A stretch of 64,000 bases of DNA from Candidatus Methylomirabilota bacterium (GCA_035709005.1 DASTFB010000071.1:62001-126000), one strand, 5' to 3'. Counted from the stretch's first letter, positions 49,396 through 57,830 are shown. Notes: a model not told the origin generated them from the letters alone. Translations and numbers: made by a program.

Positions 49396-50451
49396 ATGGC
49401 GGAACTCTTCGATCACATTGATCAATTGCGGCGGTCGCCCGAGCGGGTGGCCGTGGCCACCCTCATCAGCACGCGCGGCACGACGCCCCGCAAGGAAGGG
49501 GCGAAGATGCTGGTGGGCGAGGGCGGCGCCGTGCTCGGCTCGGTCACCATCGGAGGATGCGTCGACGCCCAGGTAATCGAGGAGTCGGCCCATGTGCTCG
49601 AGAACCGGCGACCGCGGCTGCTCGAGCTGAACCTGGGCGACGAAGAAGCCTGGGAGATCGGCCTCACCTGTGGCGGCACCATCGAGGTCCTCGTCGAGCC
49701 GCTGGCCCTGGACTTCTACGAGCGCCTGCGGGCTCATGCGGCGGGGGGCGGCCGCGGCGCCATCGTCACGCGGCTGGATCAGGACGGAGCCGGCAAGCTG
49801 CTGATCCTGGACGACGGGACGGTCGAGGGGAGTCTGGGCGATCGCTTTCTCGACGAACGGTTCACCGCCGAAGCTCGTGAGGCCATCGCGGGCGGGGCTC
49901 CGCGAACGGCGTTCCTGGAGGGCGTGCGGGCTTTCGTCGAGGTCGTGGCGCCGGCGGCGCTGCTGCTGGTGGTGGGCGCGAGCCACGTCGCCATGCCGCT
50001 CACCGAGCTGGCCAGGATCCTCGGCTATCGTACGGTCGTCCTGGACGGGCGGCCGCGCTTCGCGACCCGGGAGCGCTTCCCTCACGTCGACGAGCTCCGG
50101 ATCGGCATTCCCTCGGAGCTGATTCGCGACTATCCGCTCAGCGCGTCGGCCGCTCTCGTCCTGGTCGCCCACGATTACAAGTACGACCTGCCCGTGCTTC
50201 GCCACGCGCTGGACACGCCGGTCGGCTACATCGGCATGCTGGGCTCGCGGCGCCGCGGGGCCACGATCCTCAAGTTCCTGGCCGAGGACGGGCTGAGCCA
50301 GGCCCAGCTCGACCGCATCCGCGTGCCCATCGGCCTCGACGTGGGCGCCCGCACCGCGCCCGAGATCGCGCTGGCGGTCCTCGCCGAGATCCAGCTCGCC
50401 CGCGCCGGCGGCACCGGCCAGCCGCTCAGCGCGGCGAAGTCTCGGAAATGA
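49396..50451 (+). CDS. XdhC/CoxF family maturation protein
   Basis: 351 aa. N-terminal XdhC domain: VAVATLISTRGTTPRKEGAKMLV and GGCVDAQVIEES with LTCGGTIEVLVEP. C-terminal Rossmann domain: LLLVVGASHVAMPLTELARILGYRTVVLDGRPRFA and GYIGMLGSRRR. XdhC binds the molybdenum cofactor, helps put the terminal sulfido ligand on it and delivers it to the hydroxylase. GGGAGG and a TATCAT box (49381-49386) precede ATG 49396, so the gene may have its own start. It overlaps the following gene by 4 bases. Confidence 0.9.
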   Translation: MAELFDHIDQLRRSPERVAVATLISTRGTTPRKEGAKMLVGEGGAVLGSVTIGGCVDAQVIEESAHVLENRRPRLLELNLGDEEAWEIGLTCGGTIEVLVEPLALDFYERLRAHAAGGGRGAIVTRLDQDGAGKLLILDDGTVEGSLGDRFLDERFTAEAREAIAGGAPRTAFLEGVRAFVEVVAPAALLLVVGASHVAMPLTELARILGYRTVVLDGRPRFATRERFPHVDELRIGIPSELIRDYPLSASAALVLVAHDYKYDLPVLRHALDTPVGYIGMLGSRRRGATILKFLAEDGLSQAQLDRIRVPIGLDVGARTAPEIALAVLAEIQLARAGGTGQPLSAAKSRK

Positions 50452-51488
50452 AGGTCATCGCCCAGCGGCGGGAGACAGCGACGCCGGAGGGCCTGCACGG
50501 CCTGGTCCTCTGTCACGACGTCCGGGACGCCGGTGGCAAGATTGTTGGCGCCAAAGGCGCCCGCATCGACGCCACCCTGGCCCGGGCCCTGCTCGGGGTG
50601 CCCTGGGACGAACTCCACGTCTTGGAGGTCGAGGCGGGCGACCTGCACGAAGAGGATGCCGGCGCCCGTCTGGCCCGGGCCGTGGTAGGCGAAGGCGTCG
50701 AGGTCAAGGGGTACACGGGAGGGCAGTGGACCTTGGGGGCCACCCGGCGTGGGCTGCTCGGCATCACCCGTTCCGCGCTGGCCGAGGCAAATGCCCACGA
50801 GGGGATCTCGGTGTTCACGCTCTTCGACGGTCAGCCCGTCGAGCCCGGAGAAGCCGTGGCCAAGGCCAAGGTCACACCGCTCGTGATCTGCGAGGCGATC
50901 CTGCAGGCCGTGGAGCGCATCGCCCGCCAGGCCGGCGGTCTGCTGGCCGTGAAGGCCTTCCGGGCGACGACGATTGGCGCGGTCGCCCGGGAAAATCTCG
51001 AGGCCAGGCAGCGGGCGCGCTTCGAGGCGGCGCTGAGGCAGAAGATCGACTGGTTCGGGAGCCGTTTGCTTGCCATCCGGTTCGCGGGGCCGTCGCCGCA
51101 GGCGGTGGCCGACGAGCTCAGCGCGCTGCGTCGTGAGGGAGCCGAACTGCTGATCGTCGCCGGCGCGAGCGCGCTGGATCCCCTCGATCCGGTCTTCGGC
51201 GGCCTGGAGCGCCTGGGCGCCCGCCTGATACGTCATGGCGCGCCGGCTCATCCGGGCAGCCTGCTGTGGCTCGCTCGCTGGGAGGGAATCGCCGTGCTGG
51301 GCATGCCGACCTGCGGGATGTTCTCGCAGGCGACCACCTTCGACCTCGTCCTGCCCCGTCTCCTCACCGGCGAGACGATCGGCAACCGGGAGATGGCCGA
51401 GCTCGGCCACGGTGGGCTGCTCTCTCGCGACATGGCGTACCGCTTTCCCCCCTACCGCGCCTCCGCCGCCCGCGGCGAGCTCGAATGA
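50448..51488 (+). CDS. Molybdopterin-binding-domain (MoaB/Mog/MoeA-like) protein
   Basis: 346 aa. The N-terminal half (GLHGLVLCHDVRDAGGKIVGAKGARI, ELHVLEVEAGDLHEEDAGARLA) looks like a degenerate MoeA core. The C-terminal half has the MoCF fold (ELLIVAGASALDPLDPVFGGLERLGA, HGAPAHPGSLLWLARWEGIAVLGMPTCGMFSQATTF). Proteins of this type sit next to XdhC in hydroxylase clusters and probably handle the cofactor. It is translationally coupled to xdhC upstream. Confidence 0.78.
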   Translation: MKVIAQRRETATPEGLHGLVLCHDVRDAGGKIVGAKGARIDATLARALLGVPWDELHVLEVEAGDLHEEDAGARLARAVVGEGVEVKGYTGGQWTLGATRRGLLGITRSALAEANAHEGISVFTLFDGQPVEPGEAVAKAKVTPLVICEAILQAVERIARQAGGLLAVKAFRATTIGAVARENLEARQRARFEAALRQKIDWFGSRLLAIRFAGPSPQAVADELSALRREGAELLIVAGASALDPLDPVFGGLERLGARLIRHGAPAHPGSLLWLARWEGIAVLGMPTCGMFSQATTFDLVLPRLLTGETIGNREMAELGHGGLLSRDMAYRFPPYRASAARGELE

Positions 51489-51547
51489 CCGCCCTGCCCC
51501 GCTCGACGGGCGCCGATTCGAGCGCCGGCTCCGCCGGCGCAACCGAT

Positions 51548-51612
51548 CCTGGGGGAGGTCCGGGAGGGGGCCGTCGCGCCCCTCAGGGCGCGCCTGTGAG
51601 TCGCCCCCTCCC
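51548..51612. repeat. G-tract hairpin repeat, family I, copy 5, inverted orientation
   Basis: GGGAGGGGGC (51562-51571) pairs with GCCCCCTCCC (51603-51612). The 31 bases between hold a second stem, GCGCCC with GGGCGC. On the minus strand the stem is followed by GGACCTCCCCC, the same tail as the other copies, so this copy is inverted. It straddles the possible GTG start of the NifU-like gene. Confidence 0.6.
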
Positions 51613-51973
51613 GTACAGCGACGTCATCCGCCAGCGCTGGCGCCGACCCCTGCGGCGGGGCGAGCTGGCCGACGCCAATGCGGTGGCCGAGGACGTCAAT
51701 CCCCTTTGCGGCGACCGTGTCCGCATGATGCTCCGGATCGACGATGGCACCATCCGGGCCGCGCGCTTCCTCGGCGACTCGTGCGCGATCTGCACGGCGT
51801 CGGCCGACGTGCTGGCGGAGCATATCGAAGGCCGGCCTCGGGCCGCGCCGGGGATGGAGACGGCCGACCTGCTCGAGGCGCTCGGGGCCGACATCCGGCC
51901 CAGCCGCATGCGCTGCGTGACGCTGCCGCTGTCCGTGCTGCACAAGGCGCTCGGCCTGCCGGCCCGGCTCTGA
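51596..51973 (+). CDS. NifU/SufU-like iron-sulfur scaffold protein
   Basis: 125 aa from GTG 51596. The scaffold pattern is PLCGDRVRM, then GDSCAICTASADVL, then SRMRCVTLPLSVL, giving the three conserved Cys and the Asp of IscU/SufU proteins. An earlier ATG at 51485 overlaps the preceding stop (ATGA) and would add 37 residues of Gly/Pro-rich sequence encoded by the hairpin repeat. The later start matches the family N-terminus (YSDVIRQRWRRP). The gene is followed 5 bases on by the agmatinase-like gene. It may supply clusters to the hydroxylase or act in general cluster assembly. Confidence 0.82.
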   Translation: MSRPLPYSDVIRQRWRRPLRRGELADANAVAEDVNPLCGDRVRMMLRIDDGTIRAARFLGDSCAICTASADVLAEHIEGRPRAAPGMETADLLEALGADIRPSRMRCVTLPLSVLHKALGLPARL

Positions 51974-51978
51974 GCGTC

Positions 51979-52914
51979 ATGGACAGTCGCCCCCGAGATC
52001 CGTTCGTCTCCCCGCGGTTCGGGCAGATCGCCACCTTCATGCTGCTGCCCGCCGCACAATCGGCGGCCGGGCTGGACGTCGCGCTGCTCGGCATTCCCTA
52101 CGACGGCGGCGTCTCCTACCGTCCCGGCGCCCGCTTCGGCCCCCGCGCCATCCGGGAGCAGTCGTCGTTGATCCGTCCCTGGAACCCGGTCCTGAAGGTC
52201 CACCCCTTCCAGCGGCTGCGGGTCGCCGACTGCGGTGACGTCGACGTCATCCCGCCGTCGATCGAGCGCACGTTCGAGCGGGTTCAGCACGCCGTCGACG
52301 GCGTCCTCGCCGCGGGCGCCCTGCCGCTGGCGGTGGGGGGCGATCACTCGATCACGCTGCCCATCCTCCGCTCCCTGGCCCGCCGCCATGGCCGGCTGGG
52401 CCTCGTCCACTTCGACGCGCATCCGGACACCTGGGACGAATACTTCGGCAGCAAGTATTTCCATGGGACGTCCTTCCGGCGTGCCCTGGAAGAGGAGCTG
52501 ATCGATCCACGCCGGATGATCCAGGTCGGCATCCGCGGGCCGCTCTACGGCCCGGAGGACTTCGCCCTGCACGACCAGCACGGCATGGAGGTGATCCGGA
52601 TCGAGGCCGTCAAGGATCAGGGAACCGCCTGGGTCGCCGGCCGCCTCGGCCGACTGCGCGGCGGGCCCGTCTACTGCTCGTTCGACATCGACGCCGTGGA
52701 TCCGGCCTATGCCCCGGCCACCGGCACGCCCGAGGTGGGGGGCCTGACCTCGTACGAGGCGGTGACGCTGGTGCGCGCCCTGGCCGGCCTGGGGCTGGTG
52801 GGAGCCGACGTCGTGGAGGTTTCACCGCCCTACGACGGTCCCGGGCAAGTGACCGCTCTGCTGGCGGCCAACCTGCTCTTCGAGCTCACCAGCGTCATGG
52901 CGCTGGACCGATGA
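51979..52914 (+). CDS. Agmatinase/ureohydrolase family protein
   Basis: 311 aa. The binuclear Mn site residues are visible: GGDHSITLP (His), HFDAHPDTW (Asp, His, Asp) and SFDIDAVDPAYAPATGTPEVGG (two Asp). Landmarks VALLGIPYDGGVSYRPGARFGPRAIR and VEVSPPYDGPG fit SpeB-type agmatinases, which hydrolyse agmatine to putrescine and urea. Other guanidino substrates are possible in this family. The stop overlaps the NfeD start. Confidence 0.87.
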   Translation: MDSRPRDPFVSPRFGQIATFMLLPAAQSAAGLDVALLGIPYDGGVSYRPGARFGPRAIREQSSLIRPWNPVLKVHPFQRLRVADCGDVDVIPPSIERTFERVQHAVDGVLAAGALPLAVGGDHSITLPILRSLARRHGRLGLVHFDAHPDTWDEYFGSKYFHGTSFRRALEEELIDPRRMIQVGIRGPLYGPEDFALHDQHGMEVIRIEAVKDQGTAWVAGRLGRLRGGPVYCSFDIDAVDPAYAPATGTPEVGGLTSYEAVTLVRALAGLGLVGADVVEVSPPYDGPGQVTALLAANLLFELTSVMALDR

Positions 52915-54221
52915 CGGCCGCGCTCACCGCGGTTCTGCTCGGCCTCGTGATCGGGCTCGGCGCGGCGCCGGCGGTGGCGGCGCCGACCGTCTCGCGGCTC
53001 GACCTCGAGGGCGTCATCAGCCCGGTGACGCTGCGGCTGGTGGAGACGGCGATCGACCGGGCCCAGGCCCAGGGCAGCCAGGCCCTCATCATCCAGCTCG
53101 ACACTCCAGGGGGCCTCGAGCGCTCGATGCGGGCGATCGTTCAGCGGATGCTCCAGTCTCAGGTGCCGATCGTCGTCTACGTCGCTCCCACGGGAGCCCG
53201 AGCCGCGTCGGCCGGGGTCTTCATCACGATGGCAGCCCACGTGGCGGCCATGGCCCCGGCCACGAACATCGGGGCCGCCCACCCCGTGGCCCTGGGTGGG
53301 GGCGCCGACAAGGAGAGCTTGAAGAAGATCGAGAACGATGCAGCCGCGTTCATCCGCACCGTCGCCCTCGAGCGGGGGCGCAACGCAGACTGGGCCGAGA
53401 AGGCCGTGCGGCAGTCGGTCTCCATCACCGAGCGGGAAGCCGTGCGGCTCAAGGTCGTGGACTTCATCGCCGACTCCATCCCCGACCTGCTCCAGAAGAT
53501 CGACGGGCGGACGGTGAAGACGGCGAAGGGGACGCTCACGCTGGACACGCGAACCGCTACGGTGAAGTCGATCGAGATCGGGTTCCGCGACCGGGTGCTC
53601 AACATCATCAGCGATCCGAACGTGGCGTACCTCCTCATGATGGTGGGCATGATCGGCGTGGTCGCCGAGCTCTACAATCCCGGCGCCATCTTCCCGGGGG
53701 TCATCGGCGGCATCTCGCTGATCCTGGCCTTCTTCGCCTTCCAGAGCCTGCCCATCAACTATGCCGGCCTGCTTCTGATCATTCTGGGGGTGGGCCTGAT
53801 GCTGGCCGAGATCAAGATCGTGAGCCACGGCATCCTGGGTGTCGGAGGCGTGGCCGCGCTGCTGCTGGGCTCCCTCATGCTGTTCGAGGCGCCCGAGGTC
53901 GGCTTCAGGGTCTCCTGGTGGGTGCTGCTGCCCACCGTGAGCGCGACCGCCGGTACCTTCCTGGTCGTCGTGGCGGCCGGCGTGCGGGCGCTCGGGCGCC
54001 GGCCCATGCTGGGCGCCTCCGGCCTCGTCGGGCAGGTGGGTGTCGCCCGGACCCGGCTGGCGCCCGAAGGGCAGGTGAGCATCCAGGGTGAAATCTGGCG
54101 CGCCATCGCCGACGGCGCGCCGATCGAGGAAGGGGCTCCGGCGCGCATCGTGGGCGTGCAGGGGCTCACGCTGAAAGTCGTCAAGGCCGGCAATCCCGGC
54201 GACCCCGGAGGGGCACCATGA
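52911..54221 (+). CDS. NfeD family membrane serine protease (long form, ClpP-like domain)
   Basis: 436 aa. A signal-like N-terminus precedes a ClpP-class protease domain: [20 protein letters not shown], the catalytic Ser in RAASAGVFI and a Lys about 45 residues on in the helix after GGADKE. Four or more membrane segments follow, then a C-terminal OB-fold NfeD domain ([21 protein letters not shown]). Long NfeD proteins cut the hydrophobic C-terminus of partner stomatins. The next gene, overlapping by 4 bases, is exactly such a partner. Confidence 0.9.
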   Translation: MTAALTAVLLGLVIGLGAAPAVAAPTVSRLDLEGVISPVTLRLVETAIDRAQAQGSQALIIQLDTPGGLERSMRAIVQRMLQSQVPIVVYVAPTGARAASAGVFITMAAHVAAMAPATNIGAAHPVALGGGADKESLKKIENDAAAFIRTVALERGRNADWAEKAVRQSVSITEREAVRLKVVDFIADSIPDLLQKIDGRTVKTAKGTLTLDTRTATVKSIEIGFRDRVLNIISDPNVAYLLMMVGMIGVVAELYNPGAIFPGVIGGISLILAFFAFQSLPINYAGLLLIILGVGLMLAEIKIVSHGILGVGGVAALLLGSLMLFEAPEVGFRVSWWVLLPTVSATAGTFLVVVAAGVRALGRRPMLGASGLVGQVGVARTRLAPEGQVSIQGEIWRAIADGAPIEEGAPARIVGVQGLTLKVVKAGNPGDPGGAP

Positions 54222-55024
54222 TCACAGCGGACTCGTTGCTCCTGCTCGTTCTCGTGGCTGCCGTCGTCTTCCTGATCAGCTCCTGCGTGAGGATCTTGCG
54301 GGAGTACGAGCGGGCGGTGATCTTTCGACTGGGGCGAACCACTCGGGCCATTCTCAATCCCGGCGGCGACGGCCGGGGGCCGGGCCTGCTGCTCCTGCTG
54401 CCGTTCATCGACAAGATGGTGAAGGTGAGCCTGCGCACGATCGCCATGGACGTACCGCCCCAGGACGTCATCACCCGCGACAACGTCTCGATCAAAGTGA
54501 ACGCGGTCATCTACTTCCGCGTGGTGGACCCGGAGCGCGCCGTGATCTCGGTCGAGGACTTCCTGTACGCGACGTCACAGATCGCCCAGACGACGCTCCG
54601 CAGCGTGCTGGGGCAGGTGGAGCTGGACGACCTGCTTTCGGCCCGCGACAAGATCAACCAGCAGCTGCAGCGGATCATCGACGAGCACACCGATCCCTGG
54701 GGCGTCAAGGTCACGACCGTCGAGGTCAAGCACATCGACCTGCCCCAGGACATGCAGCGGGCCATGGCCAAGCAGGCCGAGGCCGAGCGCGAGCGGCGGG
54801 CCAAGGTCATCAACGCCGACGGCGAGTTCCAGGCGGCGGCCAAGCTGGCCGAGGCGGCCCAGGTGCTGATGCAGTATCCCGTGTCGATCCAGCTGCGCTA
54901 TCTGCAGACCATGCGGGAGATCTCCTCCGAGCGCAACACGACGACCTTCTTCCCGCTGCCCATCGACCTGCTCGGGCCCATGTTCGCCAACTTCGGCAAG
55001 GACGGCAGCGGCGAGGGCCGCTGA
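54218..55024 (+). CDS. Slipin (stomatin/prohibitin family) membrane scaffold protein
   Basis: 268 aa. An N-terminal hydrophobic hairpin ([20 protein letters not shown]) anchors the SPFH domain: [44 protein letters not shown] and [17 protein letters not shown]. Such proteins form membrane rings. It is the partner of the upstream NfeD protease, and the two are translationally coupled. Confidence 0.92.
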   Translation: MITADSLLLLVLVAAVVFLISSCVRILREYERAVIFRLGRTTRAILNPGGDGRGPGLLLLLPFIDKMVKVSLRTIAMDVPPQDVITRDNVSIKVNAVIYFRVVDPERAVISVEDFLYATSQIAQTTLRSVLGQVELDDLLSARDKINQQLQRIIDEHTDPWGVKVTTVEVKHIDLPQDMQRAMAKQAEAERERRAKVINADGEFQAAAKLAEAAQVLMQYPVSIQLRYLQTMREISSERNTTTFFPLPIDLLGPMFANFGKDGSGEGR

Positions 55025-55025
55025 G

Positions 55026-55055
55026 TTGGCGGCGCCCGAGGCCGGCGTGTAGAAT
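55026..55055 (+). promoter_or_regulatory. Probable promoter of the tRNA-Ala gene
   Basis: TTGGCG (55026-55031), an 18-base spacer and TAGAAT (55050-55055), placing a start around 55062, 12 bases before the mature tRNA. It begins two bases after the slipin stop. Confidence 0.45.
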
Positions 55056-55073
55056 ACGGGCGGTCGACCGCTC

Positions 55074-55149
55074 GGGGGGTTAGCTCAGTTGGGAGAGCGC
55101 GGCGTTCGCAACGCCGAGGTCGAGGGTTCGAATCCCTTACCCTCCACCA
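55074..55149 (+). tRNA. tRNA-Ala (anticodon CGC)
   Basis: A 76-base cloverleaf with encoded CCA. The acceptor GGGGGGT pairs with ACCCTCC (one G-T). The D-arm is GCTC-AGTTGGGA-GAGC, the anticodon stem is CGGCG/CGCCG with loop TTCGCAA (anticodon CGC at 55107-55109), and the T-arm is GAGGG-TTCGAAT-CCCTT. It reads GCG alanine codons, which suits this GC-rich genome. Confidence 0.96.
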
Positions 55150-55174
55150 TCACTTCCTTTTCCCCGCCGTCCCA

Positions 55175-56347
55175 ATGAAGCGTAGCACCGAGCGTATCCT
55201 CACCACCCACGCCGGCAGCCTGCCGCGTCCCGACGACGTGCTGACCATGGTGCAGGCCAGGGCGGCCGGCGGCCGTTTCGACGAGTCCGCCTATCGGGCG
55301 CGCCTCCGGCAGGCCGTCGCCGACGTCGTGCGTCAGCAGGTGCGGCTCGGCATCGACGTCGTCGACGACGGTGAGATGAGCAAGCCCGGATTCATCCACT
55401 ACGTCAACGAGCGGCTCGGCGGGTTCGCGCCGAGCCCGGACGCCCCGAGCCGCAGCACCTGGGCCGACTCGCGCGAGGTCCGGGCGTTCCCCGAGTTCTA
55501 CGCGTGGTTCGCGCAGGCGCTGCCGAGCCCGGCCGCCCGGGCCCCGCACCTGGCATGCGTGGGCCCGGTCAGCTACAAAGGGCACGCGCTGCTGCAGGCC
55601 GACCTGGACAACCTCAAGGCGGCCCTGGCCGGCGTGAGCCCGGCCGAGGTCTTCGTGCCTGCCGTCTCGCCGTCGAACGTGGAGGAGTGGAACCCGAACC
55701 GGCACTACCGGAGCGACGAGGAATACCTGTTCGCGATCGCCGAGGCCATGCGCGAGGAGTACCGCGCCATCGTCGACGCCGGCTTTCTGCTGCAGATCGA
55801 CGACCCGCGGCTGGTGACCTACTACATCCTGCACCCGGAGGCGAGCGTCGCCGATTGCCGCCGGTGGGGTCGCGCGCGCGTGGAGGTGCTCAACCACGCC
55901 CTGCGCGGCATTCCCGAGGACCGCGTCCGGTTCCACACCTGCTACGGCATCAACATGGGGCCGCGCGTGCACGACATGGAGCTCAAGGACGTCGTCGACC
56001 TGATCCTCGAGGTCCGGGCGGGCGCCTACTCGCTGGAAGCCGCCAACCCGCGGCACGAGCACGAGTGGCGGGTGTGGGAAGAGGTCAAGCTACCGGACGG
56101 CAAGGTGCTGATCCCGGGCGTGATCACCCAGTCCAGCGTCCTGGTCGAGCATCCCGAGGCGGTGGCCGAGCGCGTCGTGCGCTTCGCGTCCGTGGTCGGC
56201 CGCGAGAACGTCATCGCCGGCAGCGACTGCGGCTTCGCCACGTTCGCGGGCTCCCTCGAGATCCATTCCTCGATCGTGTGGGCCAAGCTGGCCGCCCTGG
56301 CCGAGGGCGCGCGCCGGGCATCCAGGCGCCTCTGGGGGCGTTCGTGA
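55175..56347 (+). CDS. MetE-like (cobalamin-independent methionine synthase C-terminal domain family) methyltransferase
   Basis: 390 aa. It begins ILTTHAGSLPRP and continues with GIDVVDDGEMSKPGF, IDDPRL, HTCYG and GSDCGFAT. These provide the His-x-Cys and second Cys that bind zinc in MetE-type enzymes, and the acidic residues of the barrel. Only the C-terminal half of MetE is present, as in many short homologs of soil bacteria that act on methyl donors other than methyltetrahydrofolate or on coenzyme-M-type thiols. The methyl donor and acceptor are not known. Confidence 0.8.
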   Translation: MKRSTERILTTHAGSLPRPDDVLTMVQARAAGGRFDESAYRARLRQAVADVVRQQVRLGIDVVDDGEMSKPGFIHYVNERLGGFAPSPDAPSRSTWADSREVRAFPEFYAWFAQALPSPAARAPHLACVGPVSYKGHALLQADLDNLKAALAGVSPAEVFVPAVSPSNVEEWNPNRHYRSDEEYLFAIAEAMREEYRAIVDAGFLLQIDDPRLVTYYILHPEASVADCRRWGRARVEVLNHALRGIPEDRVRFHTCYGINMGPRVHDMELKDVVDLILEVRAGAYSLEAANPRHEHEWRVWEEVKLPDGKVLIPGVITQSSVLVEHPEAVAERVVRFASVVGRENVIAGSDCGFATFAGSLEIHSSIVWAKLAALAEGARRASRRLWGRS

Positions 56348-56370
56348 AGGCGCGTCCGGTCCGTCGGGCG

Positions 56371-56454
56371 TCATCCAGTGTGGGCCAGCAGGATGGCCAG
56401 AGCCAGGACGAGGATGAGCGCGAGGAGGAACAGCGTGACCAGCCGGGCCTTCAC
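56371..56454 (-). CDS. Very small single-pass membrane protein, 27 aa
   Basis: A frame from GTG 56454 to TGA 56371-56373 encodes a 27-residue peptide: a basic start (VKARL) and then about 19 hydrophobic residues ending LLAHTG. It lies 15 bases after the small zinc-protein gene on the same strand. Its composition is that of a real transmembrane helix rather than a random GC-rich frame, which would be rich in Arg, Gly and Pro. No family is recognised. Confidence 0.4.
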   Translation of the reverse strand: MKARLVTLFLLALILVLALAILLAHTG

Positions 56455-56469
56455 CGGTGGTCGGGCTGA

Positions 56470-56610
56470 TCAGGGAGCAGGACGGGCGCTAGAACCGGGC
56501 CGCGGCTTGGCCGGGCGGGGCGGACAGGCCTTGTGGTACCAGGTCGTCCCCAGCTTGATGTGATTGCCGTTCCGGCGGATGCGCTGCCGGCACTTGGGGC
56601 ACGTTCCCAT
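56470..56610 (-). CDS. Small zinc-knuckle protein, 46 aa
   Basis: ATG 56610 to TGA 56470-56472. The sequence shows C-P-K-C, then IRRNGNHIKLGTTWYHKAC, then a Pro/Arg-rich tail. The CxxC plus HxxC spacing suggests a single zinc site, like half of a LIM or PARP-type finger. TTGGAGA lies just before the ATG, and TATAAT (56652-56647, minus strand) is 36 bases upstream, so it has a promoter and a ribosome-binding site. Function unknown. Confidence 0.6.
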   Translation of the reverse strand: MGTCPKCRQRIRRNGNHIKLGTTWYHKACPPRPAKPRPGSSARPAP

Positions 56611-56645
56611 TCTCCAAGTCTCCTCGTCGTCGACTGTGGACGGCG

Positions 56646-56652
56646 TATTATA
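56646..56652. promoter_or_regulatory. Symmetric TATTATA box between HIT and the small zinc-protein gene
   Basis: The plus strand reads TATTAT, 10 bases before ATG 56662 of the HIT gene. The minus strand reads TATAAT, 36 bases before ATG 56610. This is the same heptamer as the moeA/RDD divergent promoter at 20648-20654. Confidence 0.5.
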
Positions 56653-56661
56653 CAGGACCGG

Positions 56662-57009
56662 ATGGGCCAGACCGACGAAGCCTGCCTGTTCTGTCGCATC
56701 GTGGCCCGGACCAGTCCCGCCGACATCGAGTACGAGGACGACTCGGTCCTGGCCTTCCGCGACATCTATCCCAAGGCTCCCGTTCACCTGCTCATCGTCC
56801 CCAAACGTCACGTAGCATCGATCATGGCGATGCAGCCTGGCGATGCGGAGATTCTCGGCCGCTGCCTGCTGGCCGCGCGCGAGATCGGTGAGCGCAGGGG
56901 ATTGAGCGAGCGCGGATACCGGCTCACGATCAACTGCGGTCCGGAGGGTGGTCAGCAGGTGTACCACGTCCACGTCCACTTCCAGGCCGGCCGGCGGTCC
57001 AAAGCCTAG
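56662..57009 (+). CDS. HIT family nucleotide hydrolase
   Basis: 115 aa. The N-terminal CLFCRIV supplies part of a zinc site seen in many HIT proteins. Family motifs are DSVLAFRDIYPKAPVHLLIVPKRHV and the catalytic histidine triad HVHVHF, followed by QAG in place of the common LGG. HIT (HinT-like) proteins hydrolyse AMP-linked amines and lysyl-AMP type compounds. It has a strong -10 box and is followed by a terminator hairpin shared with the next gene. Confidence 0.9.
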   Translation: MGQTDEACLFCRIVARTSPADIEYEDDSVLAFRDIYPKAPVHLLIVPKRHVASIMAMQPGDAEILGRCLLAAREIGERRGLSERGYRLTINCGPEGGQQVYHVHVHFQAGRRSKA

Positions 57010-57019
57010 CGACGAACGC

Positions 57020-57055
57020 AAAAGGGCCCCGGAGGGCAATGCCCTGCCGGGGCCC
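57020..57055 (-). terminator. Intrinsic terminator of the repeat-protein gene
   Basis: GGGCCCCGG (57024-57032) pairs with CCGGGGCCC (57047-57055), and an inner stem GGGCA/TGCCC extends it. On the minus strand the hairpin is followed by TTTT (57023-57020), a classic intrinsic terminator for the leftward repeat-protein gene. From the plus side it would also stop HIT transcripts, without a T-tract. Confidence 0.75.
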
Positions 57056-57075
57056 GCACTACGACGACGACTCGC

Positions 57076-57684
57076 CTATCGAAGAATCGTGAGCGCGGAC
57101 TGAGCCTTCGACTTGGCGGTCTTCATGTCACCAGCCTTGCACGCCGCCTCAGCCTCTTTGATCAGGGTCGAGGCCTTGGAGACGTCCGAGCCAGTGACCT
57201 TCGCACCTGCGAGCGACCGCGGAGCCTGAGCGTCCTGACCGCGCGGCGCCTGGGCATCCTGACCACGCGGAGCTTGGGCATCCTGACCACGCGGAGCCTG
57301 AGCGTCCTGACCACGCGGCGCCTGGGCATCCTGACCGCGCGGGGCCTGAGCGTCCTGACCACGCGGTGCCTGGGCATCCTGACCGCGCGGGGCCTGAGAG
57401 TCGAAGCCACGAGCGCCGGCGAGCGAGCGCGGAGCCTGGATGTCCTTAGCTTGCCCCCGTGGAGCCTGGGCATCTTGACCGCGCGGAGCTTGCGCGTCCT
57501 GACCGCGTGCGCCGGCCAGCGAGCGCGGGGCCTGGATGTCCTGTTGCGTCTTGGCCATCCCGGCCTTCTGCGACAACACTTGCTTGGCCTTCGCGACCTC
57601 CGGCGGGCAATTCTGCGCCTCGGACACCGCCGCGAGGCTCGCGAAGAACATGACACTCACGAATCCGGCCAGTACCTTCTTCAT
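57076..57684 (-). CDS. Secreted octapeptide-repeat protein
   Basis: 202 aa from ATG 57684. A signal peptide (MKKVLAGFVSVMFF ... AVSEA) leads to a short Cys-containing region (QNCPPEVAKAKQVL). A repeat domain of GQDAQAPR units follows, interrupted twice by longer DIQAPRSLAGARG units, then a C-terminal helical region (SKASTLIKEAEAACKAGDMKTAKSKAQSAL) with a second Cys. The helical tail looks like a small helical-hairpin domain. The repeat part is probably disordered. No known family is recognised. It has its own promoter and terminator and is monocistronic. Confidence 0.72.
   Translation of the reverse strand: MKKVLAGFVSVMFFASLAAVSEAQNCPPEVAKAKQVLSQKAGMAKTQQDIQAPRSLAGARGQDAQAPRGQDAQAPRGQAKDIQAPRSLAGARGFDSQAPRGQDAQAPRGQDAQAPRGQDAQAPRGQDAQAPRGQDAQAPRGQDAQAPRGQDAQAPRSLAGAKVTGSDVSKASTLIKEAEAACKAGDMKTAKSKAQSALTILR
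57217..57408. repeat. Coding minisatellite, eight 24-bp units
   Basis: Eight tandem 24-base units: seven encode GQDAQAPR and the eighth encodes GFDSQAPR. Units 4-7 alternate between two synonymous forms (GAGCGTC and GGGCATC type), giving a 48-base higher-order period. Two further units lie nearer the gene start, around 57465-57512. Such arrays change length by slippage or recombination. Confidence 0.85.
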
Positions 57685-57802
57685 CGTCTCCCCATTTCCG
57701 TTGATGGCGTTCGCTGATCGGATGGTGTCTTGGTTGGCTCCCTCGCTCCCCCGACCTACCACCCCCCCAGTCGTTCGAGTTCCCATACCTGTCATCGGTC
57801 TC

Positions 57803-57830
57803 CCTATAACGCAAGCTCGGTGCCAGGCAA
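57803..57830 (-). promoter_or_regulatory. Possible promoter of the repeat-protein gene
   Basis: On the minus strand TTGCCT (57830-57825), a 16-base spacer and TATAGG (57808-57803) precede a leader of about 110 bases that ends with GGGGAG just before ATG 57684. The neighbouring stretch around 57845-57870 is AT-rich. Confidence 0.35.

Noticed and set aside
57217-57408. Regular 24-base repeats as a CRISPR array
   Set aside because: The units are directly tandem with no spacers and keep one reading frame inside a signal-peptide protein; it is a coding minisatellite.
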